Shown here piece after piece: positions 33,001-41,222 of a DNA stretch of 64,000 bases. The DNA is from Aequorivita sublithincola DSM 14238 (GTDB taxonomy: Bacteria; Bacteroidota; Bacteroidia; Flavobacteriales; Flavobacteriaceae). The stretch covers positions 3,003,001 to 3,067,000 of the forward strand of contig NC_018013.1 of assembly GCF_000265385.1 (NCBI RefSeq), written 5' to 3'. Each line of letters starts with the position of its first letter. Position 1 is the stretch's first letter. The notes beneath the pieces are model-generated. The model searched no databases. It worked only from the letters and a program-made list of their open reading frames with translations, and had not been told where the DNA came from. Position numbers and translations under genes: made by a program.

Positions 33001-34453
33001 CAGCCGAAGCATCAATCAACCCTTTAAACTGAAGTTTTAAATTAGGATCATCAATAGAAAGTTCTCCATTGAATAATGGATTTTTCAAATTCCCCGAAAC
33101 AACGATGTTTTGGTAATTATAACCTTCAAAATCAAAAGAAGAAACCGTTCCAGAAACCTCAGTATTCACGGTGTTTTTATCAAAACCACGACCATCAAAA
33201 TCAAGATTTGCCGTCATTCTTCCAAGGGAAGTTGTTCTGGCTATTTTTCCAAGATTAAAATCTTTTAAGACTACATTACCTTTGTAATAAGCATTATCAA
33301 TATTGTTGATGTTACCCATCTTCAAATCTACTATAGCTTGGCCAATTCCGCTGTGCAAATTGCTTTTTGTATTTAACTCATTACCAATTATAGTAGTGTT
33401 TCCGGATAGATTGAAACTTCCTAGCTCCTTCAATTCAACAGGAACCACATTGCCTAAAACTCGTGGCATAAACCTTCTTAAGTCATAATAGTTTGTTGAT
33501 ATGTTGTGGTTTTTGGCAGTTATAGCATACTCTTTATCTGTGTCCAAAATATTCTGAAAAGCGTAATCTCCACGGATATCTGTATCGCCAGTTTGAAGTC
33601 TTAAATTGTTTGCCGTAAAATTATTTAAAGTTCCTTGAAGCTCCGTATCCAACAAAATCAGCTGATCTGGGCCAAATTCGTTGTAAAAAGCATTTAGATC
33701 GTTTGTTGCTACATTTGAATCTTTCAAATTGGCGGTAATTACCACATCATTTATAAAATCAACAAATCCACTTTTTGAATAATCCAAATCCACATCACCA
33801 ATAATATGCGATTCTGTGGTTTCCAGATTCATATCTTTCAAGGTAATATTCGTTTCAGTATATGAAAAATCTGTTTTTAAATTCTTAATAGTAATGCCTC
33901 GTGCCGCTACTAAAGAAAGTTCTTTAATGTTGGCGTACACATTTACGTCATCAATTTTAAAATTATCTGCAACAAGATTCACATCATTCAATATGAAAAC
34001 ATTGGGGTTTTCAAGATTGTCGTTCGTAATTTTAACAATACTATTCGTTAATTGAACATCATTACTAAAAAGTGAAAAAGGAGCTGTTTTTGGTTTGCCT
34101 GTATCAAACTTTTTGGAGAAAATGGAAAGGTTGTCAGATTCTTCGCCTTTGTAGGTTCTAACGTAGAGTTTGGCCTGATCTAGCGTAATATCTCCAAAAC
34201 CTAGCTCTCCTTTTATCAAATTCTGAAAGCTGATGATATTCGTTTGAACTTCCTTGCTATAAATCAAAGTATCTTGATGATGATCTGCAATATAAACTTC
34301 GCGGATGTCAACTTCGCCTTTCCAATTGAGGCCTAGACGTTTAATATTGATGTCAGTTCCGTAAGTTTCGTTGAGATTGGTGGTCACCTTTTTTGCAGCC
34401 CAAGTCTGGACGGAAGGAATAGAAAAAATAATTATTATAAGTACGAGCAGCAA
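30062..34453 (-). CDS. tamB: TamB-family translocation and assembly module protein
   Basis: 1463 residues as drawn. An N-terminal membrane anchor (LLVLIIIIFSIPSVQTWAA) is followed by KKVTTNLNETYGTDINIKRL, then more than 1200 residues of repetitive beta-strand sequence, the AsmA-like groove that carries phospholipids from inner to outer membrane. The C-terminal DUF490 region has GNITWDGAPEKANLNLSAVY and DFPRVSSTLKSELQYKLQN. The drawn start is a TTG inside the anchor; no ATG or GTG exists between the in-frame stop at about 34510 and that TTG, although about 18 upstream codons (KRIKKLRKIIVRTFVIIV) look like the missing cytoplasmic end. True initiation may therefore use a non-standard codon upstream. 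It is divergent from tsaD. Confidence 0.9.
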   Translation of the reverse strand: MLLVLIIIIFSIPSVQTWAAKKVTTNLNETYGTDINIKRLGLNWKGEVDIREVYIADHHQDTLIYSKEVQTNIISFQNLIKGELGFGDITLDQAKLYVRTYKGEESDNLSIFSKKFDTGKPKTAPFSLFSNDVQLTNSIVKITNDNLENPNVFILNDVNLVADNFKIDDVNVYANIKELSLVAARGITIKNLKTDFSYTETNITLKDMNLETTESHIIGDVDLDYSKSGFVDFINDVVITANLKDSNVATNDLNAFYNEFGPDQLILLDTELQGTLNNFTANNLRLQTGDTDIRGDYAFQNILDTDKEYAITAKNHNISTNYYDLRRFMPRVLGNVVPVELKELGSFNLSGNTTIIGNELNTKSNLHSGIGQAIVDLKMGNINNIDNAYYKGNVVLKDFNLGKIARTTSLGRMTANLDFDGRGFDKNTVNTEVSGTVSSFDFEGYNYQNIVVSGNLKNPLFNGELSIDDPNLKLQFKGLIDASAETNHLDFEADVEFAELNQLNLIKRDSISVFTGKVVVDMDGKTIDDVVGTINFSQTFYQNERDNFYFDDFTVTSTFDGPKRTIEINSPDIINGKISGEFLIEDIPNLFQNGIASIYANYIPQEVTTNQYIDYEFVVYNKIVDVFVPQLKLGDNTRIKGSVSSDESKFELNFRSPEVIILDNYISKLNVQVDNDNPLYNTYISADSVYTGFYNLKDLNIINKTLNDTMYIRSEFKGGTKKEDLFNLSLYHTINPKGKSVIGVKRSDITYKGNVWYLNEKNNRLNKVVFDDNFNEVRIDSLVLSHNEQLIQMAGVLRDSTYKDLKVRFKDVNIGDVTPDIDSLRLKGNMNGRFDFIQKNGAYYPNSSVTIDDVNINEIPFGNLDLKIDGNEDLTKYRINTSLTNNNVKSINAVGEIDVSAKNPQIQLNVDLNQFNMQAFSLFGGDVITDIRGLITGNAKVSGNYKSPDILGRFSLENSGLKVPYLNTDFDIENNAQVIVTKNKLEISRTDITDTKYETTGIFYGNATHNNFGSWELNLHIEAPDRLLVLDTPPDEDALYYGTAFISGQADIEGPIDELVINVDATTEKGTTFKIPISDTESISDDSFVHFLSPKEKEARINGEIIDPNDSKGLSLNFDLDINKNAEVEVVVDKVNNSTLKGRGAGILLIEINTNGKFQMYGDFQVFEGEFDFRYGGVIQKNIGVVPGGNITWDGAPEKANLNLSAVYKTEANPSILLDNPSINTKIPVEVFVGLNGELAQPELKFDIDFPRVSSTLKSELQYKLQNEEQKQQQAIFLLATGSFVNDNYGGSNAFAGTVADRVSGLVNNLFADQDGKFKIGLDYSVGNRTPNQETADRVGLTLSTQINERILINGKVGVPVGGANETAVAGDIEVQWLINEDGSLRMKFFNRQADLQFIGEDQIFEQGTGISYSVDFNTFRELYQKLFNKKMTLESELPVVPDDNTYPVDFKPQGTKTEEEGE

Positions 34454-34550
34454 TACAATGATTACGAAGGTGCGAACTATTATTTTCCGAAGTTTTTTGA
34501 TACGCTTTTAAAGTTTTAATTTTACACCCAATAAATATACCTCTTTTGCT

Positions 34551-35573
34551 TTGACACAAAAAAACTGCTACATTCTCGGTATTGAATCTTCCTGCGACGA
34601 CACTGCTGCAGCCGTAATCAACAACGGCGAAATCCTTAGCAATGTTGTTGCCACACAGGCAATTCACGAACAATATGGCGGGGTGGTTCCCGAGCTTGCT
34701 TCGCGTGCACATCAACAAAATATTGTTCCCGTTGTGCACCAAGCGTTGCGCACGGCAAATATCGACAAAAATCAGTTATCTGCTATTGCTTTTACGCGCG
34801 GACCTGGCTTAATGGGTTCGCTCCTTGTAGGCACCTCATTTTCAAAATCTTTGGCGATGGGTTTGGGCATTCCGTTGATAGATGTAAACCATATGCAGGC
34901 ACATATTTTGGCACATTTTATTAAAGCCGAAGAACAGACCGCGCCAAACTTCCCTTTTTTGGCGATGACCATTAGCGGTGGTCATACACAGATTGTAAAA
35001 GTGACCGATTATTTTGAAATGGAAATAATAGGCCAAACCATAGATGATGCCGTTGGCGAAGCATTTGATAAAAGTGCAAAAATACTCGGACTCCCCTATC
35101 CTGGTGGTCCTTTGGTGGATAAGTACGCCCAACAAGGAAACCCAAAAGCTTTCAAATTTCCAAAACCAAAAGTGAATCCGTTGGATTTTAGTTTTAGTGG
35201 GTTGAAGACTTCGGTGCTTTATTTTGTTGAAAAGGAAGTAGCCAAAAACTCAGATTTTATTGCTGAAAACATAGAAGATATTTGTGCAAGCCTTCAGTTT
35301 ACAATCGTCGATTATTTAATGGACAAGCTGAAAAACGCAGTAAAGAAAACAGGTATAAAAGAAATAGCTATTGGCGGCGGAGTTTCAGCAAACAGTGGTA
35401 TTCGCACCGCTTTAAAAGAAGCTGAAACTAAATACGGCTGGACAACTCACATCCCAAAATTTGAGTTTTGTACAGATAATGCGGCAATGATCGCCATTGT
35501 GGGTGAGTTGAAATTTAAAGATGGAAGTTTTGCCGAGAGTGATGTTGTGGCTTCTGCGCGGATGAAGTTTTGA
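34551..35573 (+). CDS. tsaD: tRNA N6-adenosine threonylcarbamoyltransferase TsaD
   Basis: 340 residues, a typical length. It transfers the threonylcarbamoyl group to A37 of ANN-decoding tRNAs (t6A). Family hallmarks are ILGIESSCDDTAAAVI at the start, GVVPELASRAHQQNIVP, the metal-binding histidines in NHMQAHILAH, the MTISGGHTQIV phosphate loop, GEAFDKSAKILGLPYPGG and the C-terminal FCTDNAAMIA. The start is a TTG at 34551; no ATG precedes the conserved N terminus. It is divergent from tamB with about 100 bp between them and is followed at 34 bp by rsmE on the same strand. Confidence 0.97.
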   Translation: MTQKNCYILGIESSCDDTAAAVINNGEILSNVVATQAIHEQYGGVVPELASRAHQQNIVPVVHQALRTANIDKNQLSAIAFTRGPGLMGSLLVGTSFSKSLAMGLGIPLIDVNHMQAHILAHFIKAEEQTAPNFPFLAMTISGGHTQIVKVTDYFEMEIIGQTIDDAVGEAFDKSAKILGLPYPGGPLVDKYAQQGNPKAFKFPKPKVNPLDFSFSGLKTSVLYFVEKEVAKNSDFIAENIEDICASLQFTIVDYLMDKLKNAVKKTGIKEIAIGGGVSANSGIRTALKEAETKYGWTTHIPKFEFCTDNAAMIAIVGELKFKDGSFAESDVVASARMKF

Positions 35574-35607
35574 GCGAGTTTTCAATATAAAAATATAACT
35601 GAAGTAA

Positions 35608-36318
35608 ATGCAACTTTTCTACAATCCAAACATTTCAAATAATTCAAAAGAAGTAACTTTTGATAAAGAAGAAAGCCGCCATATCGTAAAAGTTTTACGA
35701 ATGAAGGATGGCGATGATTTCAAAATAACAAATGGCAAAGGTTCTTTTTTTAATGCTGAAATTACAAATGCAAACCCAAAAGGATGTTTGGTGAAAATTA
35801 TTTCTGAAGAAATTCAGCCACCAATGTCCTATCAGCTTCACTTGGCGGTTGCACCAACTAAGTTAAATGATCGCTACGAATGGTTTTTGGAGAAAGCCAC
35901 AGAGATTGGTATTTCAGAAATCACACCAATTATTTGCGCCCACAGCGAACGAAAAACTATAAAACCAGATCGCTACGAGAAAATCTTGCAAAGTGCCATG
36001 AAGCAATCGCTTAAAGCCTATTTGCCAGTTTTGAATGAAGCAGTTTCATTTAAGGATTTTATAAATTCAGAAAAGAGTTCCGAAGGTTTAAAGTGTATCG
36101 CACATTGCGAAGAAACCGATAAAAAATCCTTGAAATCAGTTATAAATAAAAATCAGAAAATTACAATTCTTATCGGCCCCGAAGGCGATTTTTCTTCTGA
36201 AGAAATTGAACTTGCAAAAATGTCGGGGTATATTCCAGTAACTCTAGGCGAGAGCCGCTTGCGAACGGAAACCGCGGCGATAGTAGCTTGCCATAGCGTG
36301 GCTTTTAAAAATGAATAA
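35608..36318 (+). CDS. rsmE: 16S rRNA m3U1498 methyltransferase RsmE
   Basis: 236 residues. An N-terminal PUA-like domain (about 1-70) with SRHIVKVLRMKDGD precedes a SPOUT methyltransferase domain with EKATEIGISEITPI, the knot motif IGPEGDFSSEEIELA and LGESRLRTETAAIVA, which form the SAM-binding trefoil. It methylates U1498 (E. coli numbering) of 16S rRNA. It follows tsaD at 34 bp, so the two RNA-modification genes probably form an operon. An inverted-repeat structure follows the stop. Confidence 0.95.
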   Translation: MQLFYNPNISNNSKEVTFDKEESRHIVKVLRMKDGDDFKITNGKGSFFNAEITNANPKGCLVKIISEEIQPPMSYQLHLAVAPTKLNDRYEWFLEKATEIGISEITPIICAHSERKTIKPDRYEKILQSAMKQSLKAYLPVLNEAVSFKDFINSEKSSEGLKCIAHCEETDKKSLKSVINKNQKITILIGPEGDFSSEEIELAKMSGYIPVTLGESRLRTETAAIVACHSVAFKNE

Positions 36319-36320
36319 AA

Positions 36321-36378
36321 CCTAACAGATTTCAATTTTTTAGCCTAAGCCTCAAAATTGGAGGATAAACCTGTTAGG
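36321..36378. repeat. Nested inverted repeat after rsmE
   Basis: CCTAACAG (36321-36328) is inverted as CTGTTAGG (36371-36378), and inside it CAATTTT (36333-36339) is inverted as AAAATTG (36354-36360). It lies between convergent rsmE and the DUF1223 gene and could serve as a bidirectional transcription stop, though no long T-tract is present. Confidence 0.6.
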
Positions 36379-36384
36379 CCTTAC

Positions 36385-37161
36385 TTATATTTTTTGCTGT
36401 GTAGCAGCGGTAATGTCAAAGTTTTTGGATTGGGTAAAACCAATTAAAGTAAGTGGATCTCCATTTTCTACCAAACCTGGAATTATGATGCTTCCTCTTC
36501 CTTCGGTTTCGGTCAATGGAATTTCCAACTGTTCTACCACAATATTTACACTGGAAAGCTTTCTCCCACTATTTTCACCGCGTTTCACATTAGTTTCTTT
36601 TTTTTCGATAGCAAGGGCAACTTTTAAATCTTTTCCGGAAATAGTACCTTCTATTTTATAGTTAAAGGTAATTTGGTCCCCGTTCTGTTTTACGTTAGAA
36701 AGAAGGATTGTATTTTCAGCATTCAATTTTAGAAACTTTGAGAGATAACCATTCATTTTTGCTTCACTTGAACCCACAAAATGAACATCGCCATTTACCA
36801 CTGCTTGAGGCGTATAAACATTTGAACCGCCAAATTTTCCACTGTAACTGTACTGCATATCTGAAAAATCCTTTTTGCTGAAAACGTCTTTCCAACCCAA
36901 ACGGTTCCAATAATCAACGTGATAGGAAAGCACAAAAACGTTTTTACCTTCATATTCCTTCTCTACTTTTTCCAGAAGCACATCGGCGCTGGGACAACTG
37001 CTGCAACCTTGTGAAGTGAAAAGCTGAACAATGGCAAAAGGTTTATTTCCTGAAATTTTCGTGTTTTTTTCTACCGTTCCCAAGGATTTATCGGATTCAT
37101 TATTGAAAAAACACATTCCAAAAAGAAGAGGAAAAATGAGCAGTTGTGCTAGACTTTTCAT
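36385..37161 (-). CDS. DUF1223 thioredoxin-like exported protein
   Basis: 258 residues. An N-terminal hydrophobic segment (about 4-19) acts as a signal sequence; C17 in FGMCFF could even be a lipobox, but the context is poor. The core begins AIVQLFTSQGCSSCPSADVL, a thioredoxin-fold C-x-x-C site (CSSC), followed by VFVLSYHVDYWNRLGWKD and VYTPQAVVNG, which are typical of DUF1223. The family is uncharacterised, probably a periplasmic thiol protein. It is convergent with rsmE and divergent from the DUF4159 gene. Confidence 0.85.
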   Translation of the reverse strand: MKSLAQLLIFPLLFGMCFFNNESDKSLGTVEKNTKISGNKPFAIVQLFTSQGCSSCPSADVLLEKVEKEYEGKNVFVLSYHVDYWNRLGWKDVFSKKDFSDMQYSYSGKFGGSNVYTPQAVVNGDVHFVGSSEAKMNGYLSKFLKLNAENTILLSNVKQNGDQITFNYKIEGTISGKDLKVALAIEKKETNVKRGENSGRKLSSVNIVVEQLEIPLTETEGRGSIIIPGLVENGDPLTLIGFTQSKNFDITAATQQKI

Positions 37162-37257
37162 ATAAATGATTTGGCAAGTTTGTCTGCTAGTTTTCTAAAA
37201 ACTTACAAATCTATATTTTTCGAAAATTGTTTATCATATTTATTCTTTCTGAATTTG

Positions 37258-37265
37258 TACTTTTG
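37258..37265 (+). promoter_or_regulatory. -7 promoter element of the DUF4159 gene
   Basis: TACTTTTG fits TAnnTTTG and ends only 7 bp before the ATG at 37273, again suggesting a very short leader. Confidence 0.45.
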
Positions 37266-37272
37266 AAAATCT

Positions 37273-37917
37273 ATGCGGAAAACACTTTTTACTATCCTAT
37301 GTTTTGCTTTCATCGGTAGCATTTCAGCCCAAGAAATCGCCCTATTGCAATATGGCGGCGGTGGCGATTGGTATGCAAATCCTACTTCGCTACCCAATTT
37401 GACGAAATTCTGTAATGAACATATAAACACCGCAATAAAAGCCAAACCAGCAACAGTAACACCTGGAAGCGTGGATATTTTCGATTATCCCTTTGTATAT
37501 ATGACGGGCCACGGAAACGTTTTCTTTTCTTCCGAAGAAGCTGAAAACCTTAGAAATTACTTGATGAGCGGCGGTTTTCTTCATATAGACGACAACTACG
37601 GAATGGACGAATATATCCGGAAAGAAATCGTAAAAATATTTCCGAATAAAGAATTGAAAGAGCTTCCAGCCAATTATCCAATGTTTAGTTATTTCTACAA
37701 ATTTCCACAGGGAATGCCCAAAATTCACGAACACGATGGCGGACCGCCACTGTCGTTTGGAATATTTGTGGATGACAGATTGGTTCTGCTCTACACTTTT
37801 GAAACAGATTTAGGCGATGGTTGGGAAAACCCAGAAGTTCATAACGATCCGCAGGAAGTTAGGCTTAAAGCTTTGCAAATGGGTGCAAATATTGTTAAGT
37901 ACGTTTTTGAAAATTAA
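37273..37917 (+). CDS. DUF4159 domain exported protein
   Basis: 214 residues with a signal peptide (about 1-19, LFTILCFAFIGSISAQ). The core has LLQYGGGGDWYANPTSLPNL, the YMTGHGNVFFSSEEAENLRN element and GGFLHIDDNYGMD, matching DUF4159, a domain related to glutamine-amidotransferase-like folds found in Bacteroidota and other Gram-negatives. Near the end GDGWENPEVHNDPQEVRLKA is conserved-looking. Function unknown. The next gene begins 3 bp later and is probably cotranscribed. Confidence 0.88.
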   Translation: MRKTLFTILCFAFIGSISAQEIALLQYGGGGDWYANPTSLPNLTKFCNEHINTAIKAKPATVTPGSVDIFDYPFVYMTGHGNVFFSSEEAENLRNYLMSGGFLHIDDNYGMDEYIRKEIVKIFPNKELKELPANYPMFSYFYKFPQGMPKIHEHDGGPPLSFGIFVDDRLVLLYTFETDLGDGWENPEVHNDPQEVRLKALQMGANIVKYVFEN

Positions 37918-37920
37918 GTT

Positions 37921-38256
37921 ATGAGATTGAGTTATTACTGTAAATCCTGCAATAAAAAGAACTATCTAAAAACGAAGGCTACCAATAGATTTAAACTTCA
38001 AACGGAGGTTGGTGATGAAATTAACAACCGTTGCTCACACTGTGGAACGCTTGAGAAAAAACACATCAATCGTTTATTTGCTCAACCCTCTATATTTATA
38101 GGCTTATTTTCACTCGCATTAGGTATGTTGCTAACTGGCACAATCTTTATGTTCGGTTTTATTGCCATACTTTCTATTACAATTCCAATCTGGATTTATT
38201 TTGACTCCTTTAAAAAGGCTAGTAATTTTAACAAAGTGATGATTTCACGGAAATAA
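37921..38256 (+). CDS. Zinc-ribbon small membrane protein
   Basis: 111 residues. The N-terminal part has two C-x-x-C pairs (YYCKSCNKKN and NRCSHCGTLE), a probable zinc ribbon, followed by two hydrophobic helices (about 58-75 and 76-96). I do not recognise a named family. It starts 3 bp after the DUF4159 gene, so it probably belongs to that transcript. Orientation would place the zinc ribbon on the cytoplasmic side, but this is inference. Confidence 0.68.
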   Translation: MRLSYYCKSCNKKNYLKTKATNRFKLQTEVGDEINNRCSHCGTLEKKHINRLFAQPSIFIGLFSLALGMLLTGTIFMFGFIAILSITIPIWIYFDSFKKASNFNKVMISRK

Positions 38257-38342
38257 ATTCCTTCTGTCAACTGTCATCCAACATCAAGCACAGTTAACAA
38301 AATTTTCATTTTTCGCAACTCGAAATATAGTATATTTACGTC

Positions 38343-39437
38343 GTGAAGATCACCGCAAAAGCAATAACCCTCGGTATTTTAAGAGCACTAGCAGTAATGC
38401 TGGGCATTTTCGTTTTAGTTTGGTTTTTGTATAAAATCCAGGCGCTCATACTCTACATAGGCTTAGCTCTTGTTCTTTCTTTAATTGGGCTTCCGGTTGT
38501 ACTTTTTTTAAGAAGAAGATTTAAATTCGGGAATACACTGTCTTCAGTTGTAACGCTTCTCTTGATCATTTTCACTTTCAGTTTAGTTCTCAAAATCTTT
38601 GTACCCATTGTTATTGAACAAGGCAAACACATTTCCCAAATAGATTTTGAACAGGTAAAACGTGATTTGAACGAGCTAAACGTTCAAGCCAGCGATTATT
38701 TGGGTGTGGATCATTTTCAGTTGGTTGAAGCAATAAAACGCTCTTCTTACGTCCAAAATGCAAATGTGGAAATCATTCCAAGTTTTATTGATATTTTCTT
38801 CAGTAATATTGGAAGCACTGTTGTTGGAATCTTTTCGGTTTTATTTATTTCCTTCTTTCTTTTGAAAGACGAATACTTGTTAGCTCGTGCTGTTTTATCT
38901 TTTGCGAAAAATGAGAATGAACAAAAATTTAAACGCATATTGATTAAAATCAAGGAATTACTTTCTAGATATTTCATTGGTTTGTTGCTTCAAATTTTCA
39001 TTCTGGCTCTTTTTTATTCAGTATTGCTACTTTATTTAGATGTCACAGATGCTGTAGCAGTTGCCTTAATTTGTGCTTTCCTGAATATCGTACCTTATCT
39101 TGGACCGCTAATCGGCTGGGGACTTATGTTGCTCGTAATTGTCTCCAATAACCTTGGTGCAGATTTTTCCTCAGGACTTTTACCACTATTGATAATTGCT
39201 TCTATAGGCTATGCAATTGCACAGCTATTTGATAATTTTATATCACAACCTGTTATTTTTGGACATAGTGTTCGCTCCCATCCTCTTGAAATTTTTCTAT
39301 CCATTTTAGTTGGAGGCTATCTTTTTGGGATTCCAGGTATGATACTTGCTGTTCCTACTTATACTGCCTTAAAGGTAATTGCTCAAGAATTTCTTTCTGA
39401 ATATAAGGTAGTGAAACGTCTTACAAAAAATTTGTAA
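38343..39437 (+). CDS. AI-2E/PerM-family transporter
   Basis: 364 residues from a GTG start at 38343. There are about eight membrane helices, a soluble segment after the third (about 95-145) and the conserved C-terminal region IVPYLGPLIGWG then FGHSVRSHPLEIFLSILVGG and FGIPGMILAVP, typical of AI-2E transporter (PerM/TqsA) proteins. Members have been linked to autoinducer-2 export or Na+/H+ antiport; the substrate cannot be read from sequence. The methyltransferase gene follows at 2 bp. TATATTTA lies about where a -7 element would be expected, but it is imperfect. Confidence 0.9.
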   Translation: MKITAKAITLGILRALAVMLGIFVLVWFLYKIQALILYIGLALVLSLIGLPVVLFLRRRFKFGNTLSSVVTLLLIIFTFSLVLKIFVPIVIEQGKHISQIDFEQVKRDLNELNVQASDYLGVDHFQLVEAIKRSSYVQNANVEIIPSFIDIFFSNIGSTVVGIFSVLFISFFLLKDEYLLARAVLSFAKNENEQKFKRILIKIKELLSRYFIGLLLQIFILALFYSVLLLYLDVTDAVAVALICAFLNIVPYLGPLIGWGLMLLVIVSNNLGADFSSGLLPLLIIASIGYAIAQLFDNFISQPVIFGHSVRSHPLEIFLSILVGGYLFGIPGMILAVPTYTALKVIAQEFLSEYKVVKRLTKNL

Positions 39438-39439
39438 AG

Positions 39440-40606
39440 TTGTTTAATAAAGCTCTCTTAAATTCGGAAGTACAAGGTTTTATCAGAAATTTTGAAGGTG
39501 AATTATCTAAACTTGCTTTCGCAGGAAGTCCTTTTGAAGAAATTTCGGTTCAAGAGTTAATGCAACAAATTGAAAGCCGAAAAAAGACTGAAAAGAAGTT
39601 GCCAACGTGGTTTAAAACACCAAATATTTTATATCCTCCAAAACTAAATCTAGAACAAACTTCTTCCGAAATAACCGCGAAATACAAGGCTTCGTTAGTA
39701 AAAGGTAAATCGTTTGCAGATATAACTGGTGGATTTGGGGTTGACAGTTTTTTCTTTGCTGAAAAATTTTCGAGCGTTCATCATTTCGAAACAAACGAAA
39801 CGCTTTCAGAAATCGCAAAGCACAATTTTGAAGTCTTTAAAAGGCAAGTAACTTGTTCCTCAGAAGATGGCTTAAAAGCTGTTTTAAAGACAAATTGCGA
39901 TGTGATTTACGCAGATCCTTCACGTCGCCACGACAGTAAAGGGAAAGTTTTCTTTTTAAAAGATTGTCAGCCCAATATACCCGAGAATATTTCTGAACTA
40001 TTAAACCAATGCAATCAATTTCTTCTGAAAACTTCACCTATGCTGGATATTTCAATAGGGTTGAATGAGTTGAAACACGTTTCAGAGATTCACATTGTTG
40101 CGGTTGAAAATGAAGTGAAAGAACTACTGTGGTTGCTACAAAAAGATGCTTCGAATTCGCCAAAAATCAAGACAATCAATTTCACAAAAACTGAGAATGA
40201 GACCTTTGATTTCAATTTAAATGAAACCACTGCAGCAAATTACAGCTTGCCACAAAAATATTTATTTGAACCTAATGCCGCCATTTTAAAAAGTGGCGCT
40301 TTTGATTTAGTTTCAGAAAAATTAAAAGTGAATAAACTTCATAAAAACACACATTTATACACAAAGGACACTTTGATAGATTTCCCCGGAAGACGTTTTA
40401 GGATTGAAGAAACAGTTCCTTACACTAAATCTGAAACGCGTTCAGCCATCAAATTAAAAAAGGCAAATGTTGCCACCCGAAACTTTCCTGAATCCGTGGA
40501 AGCACTTCGCAAAAAATGGAAACTTTCTGATGGCGGGAATGTTTATTTATTTTTTGTGACCAATTTGGAGGATAAGAAGGTAATGTTGGTGTGTTCTAAG
40601 ATTTAA
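39440..40606 (+). CDS. SAM-dependent methyltransferase with THUMP-like domain
   Basis: 388 residues from a TTG at 39440, 2 bp after the previous stop; homologous proteins start at about this point. The class I methyltransferase core shows motif I as SFADITGGFGVDSFFFAEKF and the catalytic-type motif VIYADPSRRHD. The C-terminal part (about 285-388) with FPGRRFRIEETVPYTKSETR resembles the THUMP-like domain paired with this methyltransferase in Bacteroidota. Nucleic-acid methylation is likely from the D-P-S-R-R motif, but the substrate is unknown. It is coupled to the AI-2E-type transporter gene. Confidence 0.82.
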   Translation: MFNKALLNSEVQGFIRNFEGELSKLAFAGSPFEEISVQELMQQIESRKKTEKKLPTWFKTPNILYPPKLNLEQTSSEITAKYKASLVKGKSFADITGGFGVDSFFFAEKFSSVHHFETNETLSEIAKHNFEVFKRQVTCSSEDGLKAVLKTNCDVIYADPSRRHDSKGKVFFLKDCQPNIPENISELLNQCNQFLLKTSPMLDISIGLNELKHVSEIHIVAVENEVKELLWLLQKDASNSPKIKTINFTKTENETFDFNLNETTAANYSLPQKYLFEPNAAILKSGAFDLVSEKLKVNKLHKNTHLYTKDTLIDFPGRRFRIEETVPYTKSETRSAIKLKKANVATRNFPESVEALRKKWKLSDGGNVYLFFVTNLEDKKVMLVCSKI

Positions 40607-40690
40607 AACGATTTTTTCTGAATTATTTTACATGGCATTTACTTGATTTTAATGACTTTAAAATTTATCTAAAAAAAAGACTATTTTTTG

Positions 40691-40722
40691 TTTGCGTTAT
40701 TACAATTGAAAACTTACATTTG
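40691..40722 (+). promoter_or_regulatory. Promoter of the tRNA cluster
   Basis: TTTG at 40691-40694, a 20-bp spacer and TACATTTG at 40715-40722 match the Bacteroidota consensus. The first tRNA starts 37 bp downstream. This is one of the best promoter matches in the window. Confidence 0.7.
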
Positions 40723-40759
40723 CAACCGCATTTTAGGGTGTTAAGTTCATACAAAAACT

Positions 40760-40843
40760 GGAGAGGTGCCGGAGTGGTAACGGAGCAGATTGCTAATCTG
40801 TCGACGGGTAACCGTCGCCAGGGTTCGAGTCCCTGTCTCTCCG
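40760..40843 (+). tRNA. tRNA-Ser, anticodon GCU
   Basis: A class II tRNA with a long variable arm (CGACGGGTAACCGTCG). The acceptor stem GGAGAGG pairs with TCTCTCC (one G-U). The anticodon loop TTGCTAA has anticodon GCT at 40792-40794, reading AGC/AGU. The T arm CAGGGTTCGAGTCCCTG is intact. The CCA end is not fully encoded. Confidence 0.96.
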
Positions 40844-40901
40844 CATTATAGAGTTTATAAAAACTCCAAAATTACAGTGAATAATATTTATTGCTGTTCA
40901 C

Positions 40902-40975
40902 GGGGTGTAGCGTAGCCCGGTTATCGCGCCTGCTTTGGGAGCAGGAGGTCGCAGGTTCGAATCCTGCCACCCCGA
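40902..40975 (+). tRNA. tRNA-Pro, anticodon UGG
   Basis: The acceptor stem CGGGGTG pairs perfectly with CACCCCG. The anticodon stem CCTGC/GCAGG holds the loop TTTGGGA with anticodon TGG at 40936-40938, reading CCN proline codons. The T arm GCAGGTTCGAATCCTGC is intact, with discriminator A. Confidence 0.96.
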
Positions 40976-40977
40976 CA

Positions 40978-41014
40978 AAAAGCCGGACAATTTAAATTGT
41001 TCGGCTTTTTTATT
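40978..41014 (+). terminator. Terminator after tRNA-Pro
   Basis: AGCCGGACAATTT and AAATTGTTCGGCT pair along their length, followed by a T-tract, directly after tRNA-Pro. tRNA-Arg about 95 bp further on may therefore have its own promoter. Confidence 0.8.
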
Positions 41015-41106
41015 TTTAATAGTCGTATAGCTATCGGGAGGATAGAGCACTACAATTAACAATTGAAAGGTTCTATGATAATTAAGAATAAAATTATAGC
41101 AATAAT

Positions 41107-41180
<74 letters not shown>

Positions 41181-41185
41181 CAGAT

Positions 41186-41209
41186 AATCCCCTACCAAGG
41201 GGATTTTTT
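41186..41209 (+). terminator. Terminator after tRNA-Arg
   Basis: AATCCCCT (41186-41193) pairs with AGGGGATT (41198-41205), followed by T residues. Confidence 0.8.
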
Positions 41210-41222
41210 GTTTTTAGTAATT

